The translations under genes were made by a program, and so were the position numbers. Source: Clostridia bacterium (GTDB taxonomy: Bacteria; Bacillota; Clostridia; Oscillospirales; CAG-272). Taken from it: a stretch of DNA of 6,569 bases. Positions 1-5,303 of the stretch are shown here, piece by piece. Location of the stretch: contig JAFNZX010000230.1 of the NCBI GenBank assembly GCA_017382615.1, positions 1 to 6,569 of the forward strand. The letters are read 5' to 3'. The notes under the pieces were generated by a model. It worked only from the letters and a program-made list of their open reading frames with translations. It was not told where the DNA came from and did not search any database. The stretch's first letter is position 1. The number at the start of each line of letters is the position of its first letter.

Positions 1-58
1 AATCGCACAAAAATATATTACAATAGAGGCAACGACATCACGCTTAAGGAGGCACATC

Positions 59-832
59 ATGAAAATAGGCGTTTGTGCACCGCCCCAATACTGGGCAGCG
101 GCAAAAGAACTTGGATACGACCACGTGGAATGGAACTTTTCGGTCATAGCAAATTACACCGAGGAGCAAATGACGGAATACCTTGCGCAAAAGGACGCGC
201 TGGGGCTTGACATTTCCTCTTGCAACGGCTTTTTCCCCGGCGGCTTTGTCATGTTTGGCGAAAACCGCGCGGAAATTGAGGCTTGGGCACGCGAGTACGC
301 AAGAGCAGGCTTTGCGCGCGCGGCAAAATTCGGCGCGAACGTAGCAGTCATGGGCTCGGGTTATGCACGCAACGTGCCCGAGGGCATGGACGCAGCCGAA
401 GCCAAGGAGCGTTTTGCTTCCCTGATGCGCATTCTGGGCGAGGAGGGCGAAAAGTACGGCGTGCGCGTTGCCATTGAGCCCTTGCAAAAAAAGGAGACCA
501 ACTTCTTGCACACCCTGGAGGAGGGCGCGGAGATCTGCGCTATGGTTAACCACCCCAACGTGGGCTTGACGCTGGACGTCTTCCACTTCTGGGCAGGCGG
601 CGAGCCGCTTGAAAACATTGAAAAATACAAGCAGTACGTCTTCCACGCACACTTGGCGCGCCCCGCGGCAGACCGCAAAGCGCCCACTGCAGCGGACACC
701 GATATGTGCCTTGTGTACAGAGACGCCATGCGCGCGATCGGCTACGACGACAAGATCTCGCTTGAGCCCGTCTACGGTGATTTTATTGCCGACATTACCG
801 GTGCTTACGAGGTCATGAAGCACTTTCGATAA
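59..832 (+). CDS. Sugar isomerase/epimerase, xylose-isomerase-like TIM barrel
   Basis: A 257-residue protein of the AP-endonuclease-2/xylose-isomerase-like TIM-barrel superfamily, whose sugar members interconvert ketoses or aldoses and ketoses at a divalent metal. Seen in the sequence: candidate metal ligands Glu140 (VAIEPL), Asp173 (LTLDVFHF), His198 (VFHAHLA; His196 is an alternative) and Glu236 (SLEPVYG). Glu146 and His176 sit +6 and +3 from the first two ligands, the spacing I recall for substrate-binding residues in D-tagatose/D-psicose 3-epimerases. Length is typical of the family (about 250-290). There is no signal peptide, so it should be cytosolic. The start is fixed by TAAGGAGG (45-52), six bases before the ATG. 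The stop is 50 bases before the next gene on the same strand, so the two are probably co-transcribed. The substrate cannot be read from the sequence; hydroxypyruvate isomerase, inosose or tagatose/psicose epimerase activities are all possible within the superfamily. Confidence 0.88.
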   Translation: MKIGVCAPPQYWAAAKELGYDHVEWNFSVIANYTEEQMTEYLAQKDALGLDISSCNGFFPGGFVMFGENRAEIEAWAREYARAGFARAAKFGANVAVMGSGYARNVPEGMDAAEAKERFASLMRILGEEGEKYGVRVAIEPLQKKETNFLHTLEEGAEICAMVNHPNVGLTLDVFHFWAGGEPLENIEKYKQYVFHAHLARPAADRKAPTAADTDMCLVYRDAMRAIGYDDKISLEPVYGDFIADITGAYEVMKHFR

Positions 833-838
833 CCCGTA

Positions 839-856
839 GGCGATTTTGAAATCGCC
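839..856 (+). other. Intercistronic perfect inverted repeat
   Basis: GGCGATTT (839-846) and AAATCGCC (849-856) are exact reverse complements separated by TG. In RNA the inner pairs would open to give a six-base stem with a hexaloop. It lies just after the isomerase stop and before the esterase ribosome binding site. No U-run follows, so it is not a standard intrinsic terminator. It could act as an mRNA stability or processing hairpin between the two genes; this role is inferred. Confidence 0.5.
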
Positions 857-882
857 CGCACGAAACGAAAAGGAGATTATTC

Positions 883-2073
883 ATGGAAAAATTCGTATAT
901 CCCGAAATGCTTAAGGTCACCAAATACGAAACCTACGGCACGCTGCCCGACCTTTTTAGGTTTGACGACGGCACGCGCATGACTTCCCCCGACCAGTGGG
1001 AATCTCGCCGCGCAGAGATCTACCGCCAGGCAATTGAGCTGCAATACGGCACGCAGCCGCCTGCTCCTGAGGTATTTGAGTACGAGGAGCTTTACATTGG
1101 CAGTAAGGGCACTATGAACACCTACCGCATCAAGGCGGGCACAAAGGAAAAGCAAGTGACCTTTATTGCTAAGCTGTTTTTGCCCGATTGGGGCGTTCCC
1201 ACCCCCACTCCCCTGCCTCCCGTCATTGTGGACGGCGACCTTTCCTTCAACTACGCCTTTGACAAGGATTTCTTGCATGCGGCTCTGGACAAGGGCATTG
1301 CCTGGATGCTCTTTGACCGTACCGAGCTTGCAGAGGATATTCAGTTCAGGGGACGCGGTCATGGTCCGTTGCACGAGGTCTACCCCGCATACACCTTCGG
1401 TGCACTGGGCGCGTGGGCTTGGGGATATTCCCGCTGTGTTGACCTCTTGGAAAAGCTGGGGCTGACCAATCCCGATATGATTGTATTCTCCGGCCACTCG
1501 CGCGGTGCAAAAACCGCCGCGCTTGCAGGCGCGTTGGATACGCGCGCAGCCATCGTCAACCCCAACGCCACCTGCGCGGGCGCATGCTCCTGCTACCGCA
1601 TTTACTTCGAGGGCGAATACATGGGCAATAACGATCCCAATCGCGCGCTCATGCTCAAGAGAAGCGAGCTGCTCTCGGACCTGTGGCGCAACTTTGACTT
1701 CTGGATGGGTCCGGATCTGGGACAGTACGCAGACCGTCCCGAGGATCTGCCCTTTGACGCGCATTCGCTCAAAGCCATGATTGCACCCCGCATCCTGTTC
1801 GTTTCCGAGGGCGCGGGCGACCTTTGGGCAAACCCCATCGGCTCCTGGCAGACCACGCTTGCAGCGGGCGAGGTATTCAAATACCTTGGCGTGCCCGAAA
1901 ATCTGTACTGGTATTTCCGCCCCGGCACGCACGCACACCAGCCGCTTGACGTAGAAATGCTTGTCAACATCATTCTGCAAAGAACCATCGGTGCCCCTGC
2001 AGACCCAAGATTCTCTCAGATAGGCTTCCAAAAGCCCGAGCTGATCTTTGATTGGCGCGCACCCCAAGATTGA
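883..2073 (+). CDS. CE15-like (glucuronoyl esterase-type) alpha/beta hydrolase, cytosolic
   Basis: A 396-residue serine hydrolase resembling carbohydrate esterase family 15, whose characterised members cleave 4-O-methyl-glucuronoyl esters linking xylan to lignin. Seen: the nucleophile elbow GHSRGAK with Ser206, followed by Arg207 and Lys210 (CE15 pattern GxSRxGK, where Arg helps form the oxyanion hole and Lys contacts the uronate). A preceding GAWAWGYSR helix (176-184), LPFDAHSLKAMIAPR (289-303), a likely acid Asp313 in GDLWANP and catalytic His350 (GTHAH; His352 is an alternative) follow the family order. The Glu that most CE15 enzymes place after the nucleophile strand appears to be Ala229 by eye. 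There is no signal peptide, unlike secreted CE15 enzymes, so it should act inside the cell on imported esters. AAGGAG at 870-875 supports the ATG. It is the second gene of the unit with the isomerase and ends just before a strong terminator. A broader carbohydrate or acetyl esterase role is the alternative. Confidence 0.78.
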   Translation: MEKFVYPEMLKVTKYETYGTLPDLFRFDDGTRMTSPDQWESRRAEIYRQAIELQYGTQPPAPEVFEYEELYIGSKGTMNTYRIKAGTKEKQVTFIAKLFLPDWGVPTPTPLPPVIVDGDLSFNYAFDKDFLHAALDKGIAWMLFDRTELAEDIQFRGRGHGPLHEVYPAYTFGALGAWAWGYSRCVDLLEKLGLTNPDMIVFSGHSRGAKTAALAGALDTRAAIVNPNATCAGACSCYRIYFEGEYMGNNDPNRALMLKRSELLSDLWRNFDFWMGPDLGQYADRPEDLPFDAHSLKAMIAPRILFVSEGAGDLWANPIGSWQTTLAAGEVFKYLGVPENLYWYFRPGTHAHQPLDVEMLVNIILQRTIGAPADPRFSQIGFQKPELIFDWRAPQD

Positions 2074-2085
2074 GTTGATATATTT

Positions 2086-2120
2086 TACAAAAAAGCAGAA
2101 CGTCGTTCTGCTTTTTTGTA
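2086..2120 (+). terminator. Rho-independent terminator of the isomerase/esterase unit
   Basis: A perfect 16-bp stem (2086-2101 with 2105-2120) closes a GTC loop. The core is AAAAAAGCAGAAC / GTTCTGCTTTTTT, so the U-tract is the distal half of the stem. It begins 13 bases after the esterase stop codon. The A/T symmetry means it could also work on the opposite strand, but no minus-strand gene ends here. Confidence 0.93.
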
Positions 2121-2147
2121 TTATAGGGAGAAATTGCGCTTTCCCTG

Positions 2148-2176
2148 TTGACCTTTGTCAAATTATATCATATAAT
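2148..2176 (+). promoter_or_regulatory. Sigma-A promoter of the lipoprotein gene
   Basis: The -35 box is TTGACC (2148-2153) and the -10 box is a perfect TATAAT (2171-2176), separated by exactly 17 bases. Transcription should start near 2183, giving a leader of about 40 bases with the ribosome binding site AAAGGAG at 2207-2213, ten bases before the ATG at 2224. It lies 28 bases after the upstream terminator, so the lipoprotein is an independent transcription unit. Confidence 0.85.
2148..2176. promoter_or_regulatory. Two small inverted repeats over the promoter boxes (possible operators)
   Basis: TTGAC-CTTT-GTCAA (2148-2161) is a perfect 5-4-5 inverted repeat that includes the -35 box. ATTATA-TCA-TATAAT (2162-2176) is a perfect 6-3-6 inverted repeat that ends in the -10 box. 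Together they tile the promoter. Either could be a regulator site, but short AT-rich palindromes arise easily by chance and the two have no sequence in common. Confidence 0.25.
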
Positions 2177-2223
2177 ATATGCTGTTGTAAAATCAAAAAA
2201 ACAAATAAAGGAGATGCAACCGC

Positions 2224-4491
2224 ATGAAGTTTTCCAAGATCCTTGCGCTCTGCCTGATTGCACTGCTGACCATTGCCGCATTCGTTGCTTGTGACGAAGG
2301 CAATAAAAATGAGCAGACCACCGAGCAGAACACCCAAGCACCCACCGAAAACACCACTGACTCCACCGATACTCCCACTACTGAGGAACCCACTACTGAG
2401 GAACCCTCTACCGACGCTCCCTCCACCGAGGACGTGACCACCGAGCCCGGCGAGGATACGACCGCGCCCGGCGAGGATACGACCGCGCCCGAGACCTCTA
2501 CCGAGGAAAACACGACCGAGCCTGAGGAAGAATCCTCCGCTCCCGAAGAGGATGAGATCAAGGTCATCACCATTGCCGAAGCGCTTGCGCTTTGCGGAGA
2601 AGAGGGCAACGTGACCGAAGAGAGATACTACATCCGCGCAACCGTTAAGACCATTCTCAACGCAACCTACGGACAGATGATCATTACCGACGCAACCGGT
2701 GAGATCTCCGTTTACGGCACCTACAGCGCAGACGGTGAGCTCAATTACAGCCAGCTTGACGACAAGCCCTACAAGGGCGACGAGGTGCTCCTGTACTGCA
2801 TCCTGCAGAACTACAACGGCACCAAGGAGGTCAAGAACGCTCGCCTGATCGAGTTCACGCACGTTGAGGTTGAGATCGACCTCAATGCATACACCGATAT
2901 GTCCGTTGCCGATGCAAGAGAGGCTGCTAAGGGCACCAAGATCAAGCTTGACGGTGTTGTTGCACAGATCACCTATGCAAACGGCTTTAAGCCCAACGGT
3001 CTGTTCTTGGTTGACGAGACCGGCTCTATCTACGTCTTTGACGGCGACCTGGCACAGAGAGTTTCCGAGGGTGACAAGATCACCATCGCAGGCGAAAAGG
3101 ACTACTGGATCCTTGAGACCGAGCAGGGCTTTGCGCAGAGCTTTGGCTATAAGGGCAGCTGCCAGATCGCAAGCGCCGTGCTCATCGAGCTGGATGACAG
3201 TCAGGATTACGCATACGATAAGTCCTGGATCACCGAATCTACCGTCAAGGATATTCTTGACACCCCCGTAACCGAAAACATCACCACCAACATCTACAAG
3301 GTCAATGCACTGGTCAAGAAGGTTCCCGGCAACGGCTTTGTAAACTACTATTTCTTTGATATTGACGGCGAGACCGGTAACTACACCTACTCCCAGTGCA
3401 ACGGCAACGACTTTGATTGGCTGGATGCGTTTGACGGCAAGATCTGCACCGTTTACCTCTCCCCCATCAACTGCAAGTCCACCGCAGGCGCTTGCTTCTT
3501 CCGCCTCGTTCCCATTGAGGTCATTGACGAGGGCTACACCTTTGATACCACCAAAGCACCCGAATACGCAATCAAGTATCATGCACTTGGTCAGTTCGGC
3601 ACCGATTACTCCGCAGACCCCGCTCTGGAGCTGATCACCTCCGTATCCTCCCAGCTGCTTGGATTTGAGGGCGTCACCCTTTCCTACGCTTCCTCCAACG
3701 AGAGCGTTATCTATTTCGAAACCGTTGACGGCAAGGTCATCATGCATTGCGTTGCGGAAGAGATCACTACCGTAACCGTGACCGTCACCGCAACCTATGG
3801 TGAGCTGAGCGCAACCGGCACCGTAGACATCACCGTTTCTCCCGTTCCCACCATTGAGCACGGCAACGTGCTGGATGCCATCAACGCCGCAAAGGGCGAG
3901 ACCGTAACCATCAAGGGTATCGTTGGTCCTTCCCTTGTCAACAAGGTCGGCTTCTACCTCATCGACGAGACCGGCGTGATCGCTGTTCAGACCACCTCCG
4001 AGGTCATGTCCACCCTGCACATCGGTGACGAGGTCATTCTGACCGGTGTTCGTCACATCAACATCAAGGATACCACCAATCACTGCATTGGTCAGACCTG
4101 CCTGCAGGATGCAGTGATTCTGTCCAACACCTACGGCTCTCATGCATACTCTACCGCCACCTTCGTCACCGACAAGACCCTTGCCGAGGTTCGCGCGCTG
4201 GATCCCATGATTGACTACTCCACCACGGTATTCGTGCTCAATGCAACCGTAACCGTTGAGGAAACCAAGTTCTACACCAACATTTATCTGACCGATGCAA
4301 GCGGCAACCAGCTGCGCCTGTACTCCTCCAGCGCAAATCAGTACAACTGGCTCAAGGCTTACGCGGGTCAAGAGATCACCGTTGAGGTTGCAGCCTGCAA
4401 CTGGAACGATAAGGATTACTACACCGGCTGCGTGCTCTCCGTCGTAACCGAGAACGGCAAGGTCTTCAACGAGCTGAATTTCGGCAAGTAA
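2224..4491 (+). CDS. Surface lipoprotein with Thr/Glu/Pro stalk, tandem OB-fold-like domains and an Ig-like domain
   Basis: A 755-residue exported lipoprotein of unknown function. Residues 1-22 form a basic-hydrophobic signal peptide ending in FVAC, with Cys23 as the probable lipidated residue. Residues 24-111 are a low-complexity Thr/Glu/Pro/Asp stalk that would hold the rest away from the membrane. Five stretches look like OB-fold domains of the type in bacterial extracellular nuclease-associated and carbohydrate-related lipoproteins: about 112-212, 225-325, 338-435, 545-635 and 650-755. Their recurring strand motifs include IITDATGEI, FLVDETGSI, YLIDETGVI and YLTDASG. Residues 445-540 look like a bacterial Ig-like (BIG) domain (LSYASSNESVI, then a Val/Thr-rich strand and VDITVSP). 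I see no nuclease or glycosidase catalytic motif, so a binding or scaffolding role at the cell surface is the best guess. It has its own promoter and terminator. The antisense strand is open throughout because the sense frame has no TTA, CTA or TCA codons. Confidence 0.85.
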   Translation: MKFSKILALCLIALLTIAAFVACDEGNKNEQTTEQNTQAPTENTTDSTDTPTTEEPTTEEPSTDAPSTEDVTTEPGEDTTAPGEDTTAPETSTEENTTEPEEESSAPEEDEIKVITIAEALALCGEEGNVTEERYYIRATVKTILNATYGQMIITDATGEISVYGTYSADGELNYSQLDDKPYKGDEVLLYCILQNYNGTKEVKNARLIEFTHVEVEIDLNAYTDMSVADAREAAKGTKIKLDGVVAQITYANGFKPNGLFLVDETGSIYVFDGDLAQRVSEGDKITIAGEKDYWILETEQGFAQSFGYKGSCQIASAVLIELDDSQDYAYDKSWITESTVKDILDTPVTENITTNIYKVNALVKKVPGNGFVNYYFFDIDGETGNYTYSQCNGNDFDWLDAFDGKICTVYLSPINCKSTAGACFFRLVPIEVIDEGYTFDTTKAPEYAIKYHALGQFGTDYSADPALELITSVSSQLLGFEGVTLSYASSNESVIYFETVDGKVIMHCVAEEITTVTVTVTATYGELSATGTVDITVSPVPTIEHGNVLDAINAAKGETVTIKGIVGPSLVNKVGFYLIDETGVIAVQTTSEVMSTLHIGDEVILTGVRHINIKDTTNHCIGQTCLQDAVILSNTYGSHAYSTATFVTDKTLAEVRALDPMIDYSTTVFVLNATVTVEETKFYTNIYLTDASGNQLRLYSSSANQYNWLKAYAGQEITVEVAACNWNDKDYYTGCVLSVVTENGKVFNELNFGK
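2374..2403 (+). repeat. 15-bp tandem repeat, two copies, in the lipoprotein stalk
   Basis: CCCACTACTGAGGAA occurs twice head to tail (2374-2388 and 2389-2403) with no mismatch. It encodes Pro-Thr-Thr-Glu-Glu twice. Exact identity, including synonymous positions, suggests recent in-frame slippage or duplication. Confidence 0.9.
2446..2487 (+). repeat. 21-bp tandem repeat, two copies, in the lipoprotein stalk
   Basis: A 21-base unit starting CCCGGCGAGGATACG occurs twice without mismatch (2446-2466 and 2467-2487). It encodes Pro-Gly-Glu-Asp-Thr-Thr-Ala twice. Both this and the 15-bp repeat nearby keep frame, so the number of units could vary between strains and change stalk length. Confidence 0.9.
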
Positions 4492-4518
4492 GAGCAAATA
4501 CTCCGTAAAATAACCATT

Positions 4519-4556
4519 AAAAAAGGAGCTGAATCGCATGATTCGGCTCCTTTTTT
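4519..4556. terminator. Bidirectional terminator between lipoprotein and TetR genes
   Basis: A 17-bp stem (4519-4535 with 4540-4556) closes a GCAT loop. It has one T-G wobble (4530/4545) and runs of six A and six T on its flanks. It sits 27 bases after the lipoprotein stop and 10 bases after the convergent regulator's stop codon on the minus strand, so it should end transcripts from both directions. Confidence 0.92.
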
Positions 4557-4566
4557 GATGCTTATC

Positions 4567-5115
4567 TCAACAATAATTCGGGAAGCTGATCTTACCCGTT
4601 GCCGCATCCGCGCACAGGCGCGCCATGCTCTCACAGCTCTCCTGCCTGCCGCTGCGCGTCCATTCAATAAATACGTGGAAAAACGCCCCTGCATGGAAAC
4701 GGAGCAAATAGCGATCAGTGGGCGATTGGGAGACTCCACGCATGAAGGTCTGATCCATATTGTGTGCAACGCAATCCAAAATCAAGCTGCCCAAGCCTGC
4801 GTTCAGCGCGGCATTGACCAGTGCCTCATACGGCATCAGCGTTTCAAACAGGTTATAATAATACTGATACGGGTCGTGATACAGATCCTGCTCCACAATC
4901 CTTGCGTGAATGCGATCGCCAACGTCACTCATGAATTTGCGTAAAATATCCTCCTTAGAGGAATAATTACGATAATACGTCATGCGCGAAACGTTCGCCT
5001 TTTGCGTGATCTGGGTAATGGTGATGTCGGCATACTCCTGCTCGCTCATCAGCTCAGTCAAAGCTGCAACGATGCGCTCTCTCGCCAGTCGGTTTTGATC
5101 CTTTGTTTTGGCCAT
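4567..5115 (-). CDS. TetR/AcrR-family transcriptional regulator
   Basis: With the start chosen here the protein has 182 residues, within the normal TetR range. The N-terminal DNA-binding domain (about 10-60) has the family pattern: a first helix RIVAALTELM, then ADITITQITQKANVSRMTYYRNY (about 29-51), in which ITQITQKA and SRMTYYRNY are the two helices of the helix-turn-helix, followed by SSKEDILRKF. The C-terminal part (about 75-182) is helical and rich in Tyr, Phe and Met, as expected for a ligand and dimerisation domain, but no ligand can be named. The frame stays open up to 5223, but the ATG at 5115 is preferred: GGAGAA (minus strand, 5126-5121) lies five bases upstream, and the earlier ATG at 5157 has no ribosome binding site. 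The gene is divergent from the acyltransferase and probably represses it. It converges on the lipoprotein gene, whose terminator it shares. Confidence 0.9.
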   Translation of the reverse strand: MAKTKDQNRLARERIVAALTELMSEQEYADITITQITQKANVSRMTYYRNYSSKEDILRKFMSDVGDRIHARIVEQDLYHDPYQYYYNLFETLMPYEALVNAALNAGLGSLILDCVAHNMDQTFMRGVSQSPTDRYLLRFHAGAFFHVFIEWTRSGRQESCESMARLCADAATGKISFPNYC

Positions 5116-5162
5116 ATGGGTTCTCCACGATACATTTATTTGAATTTTGTCACTCATGTGGA

Positions 5163-5170
5163 ATAGTGTA
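5163..5170. promoter_or_regulatory. Possible regulator half-site at the TetR promoter
   Basis: ATAGTGTA (5163-5170) matches the half-site ATAATGTA of the 18-base palindrome at 5259-5276 at seven of eight positions and overlaps the regulator's -10 box. The partner half is not conserved (ACACAAAA follows after two bases). A flanking TGTGG/CCACA inverted repeat (5157-5161 and 5171-5175) also brackets it. This hints at weak autoregulation. Confidence 0.25.
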
Positions 5171-5193
5171 CCACACAAAACCCGTAAAGTCAA
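5165..5193 (-). promoter_or_regulatory. Promoter of the TetR-family gene
   Basis: On the minus strand the -35 box is TTGACT (5193-5188) and the -10 box is TACACT (5170-5165), with a 17-base spacer. The -10 box matches consensus at four of six positions, so it should be weaker than the divergent promoter. Transcription should begin near 5158, leaving a leader of about 43 bases before the ATG at 5115. That start would exclude the upstream part of the open frame, which supports the chosen start codon. Confidence 0.6.
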
Positions 5194-5234
5194 GAGCCAA
5201 TTGCGAATTTTACGCCATTCCAATCATTTTGCGG

Positions 5235-5263
5235 TTGACAAATGAAATATTATCGGATATAAT
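5235..5263 (+). promoter_or_regulatory. Consensus sigma-A promoter of the acyltransferase gene
   Basis: TTGACA (5235-5240) and TATAAT (5258-5263) are both perfect consensus boxes with a 17-base spacer. Transcription should start near 5270, giving a leader of about 34 bases. The ribosome binding site AGAGAGG (5292-5298) lies five bases before the ATG at 5304. A promoter this strong would need a repressor to be off, which fits the operator-like palindrome laid over it. Confidence 0.93.
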
Positions 5264-5276
5264 GTAGATACATTAT
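5259..5276. promoter_or_regulatory. Probable TetR-type operator (18-bp perfect palindrome)
   Basis: ATAATGTA-GA-TACATTAT has two exact eight-base half-sites with a two-base centre. It covers the -10 box from its second base to about +7 of the acyltransferase promoter, so a bound dimer would block RNA polymerase. Size, symmetry and position between divergent regulator and target are typical of TetR-family operators. Assignment to the neighbouring regulator is inferred from location. Confidence 0.75.
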
Positions 5277-5303
5277 GACTGAACTGTGAAAAGAGAGGTT
5301 TTT

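Noticed and set aside
19..24. TACAAT as a -10 box for the isomerase gene
   Set aside because: A -35 box would fall outside the window, so a promoter cannot be confirmed; the gene may equally be part of an operon that begins upstream.
44..823. A 259-codon open frame antisense to the isomerase
   Set aside because: In-register mirror of a clear TIM-barrel protein; no supporting signals on the minus strand.
877..2067. A 396-codon open frame antisense to the esterase
   Set aside because: In-register mirror of the CE15-like gene, with no ribosome binding site or recognisable protein; the same codon-usage artefact.
2125..2146. Imperfect AGGGA/TCCCT inverted repeat before the lipoprotein promoter
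   Set aside because: Only five clean pairs with a 12-base loop; too weak to separate from chance.
2158..4539. A 793-codon open frame antisense to the whole lipoprotein gene
   Set aside because: It is exactly in register with the sense codons, so it exists only because the sense gene lacks TTA, CTA and TCA. The translation is low-complexity Gly/Val/Leu-rich with no domain, and the sense frame has a promoter, ribosome binding site, lipoprotein signal and terminator.
4555..4944. A 129-codon plus-strand open frame opposite the TetR gene
   Set aside because: It starts within the terminator stem flank, has no ribosome binding site and lies antisense to a clear TetR-family protein.
5116..5223. N-terminal extension of the TetR protein by 36 residues
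   Set aside because: The extension lies across the predicted regulator promoter, has no ribosome binding site at its ATGs and does not look like a TetR N-terminus. The ATG at 5115 has GGAGAA at a good distance.
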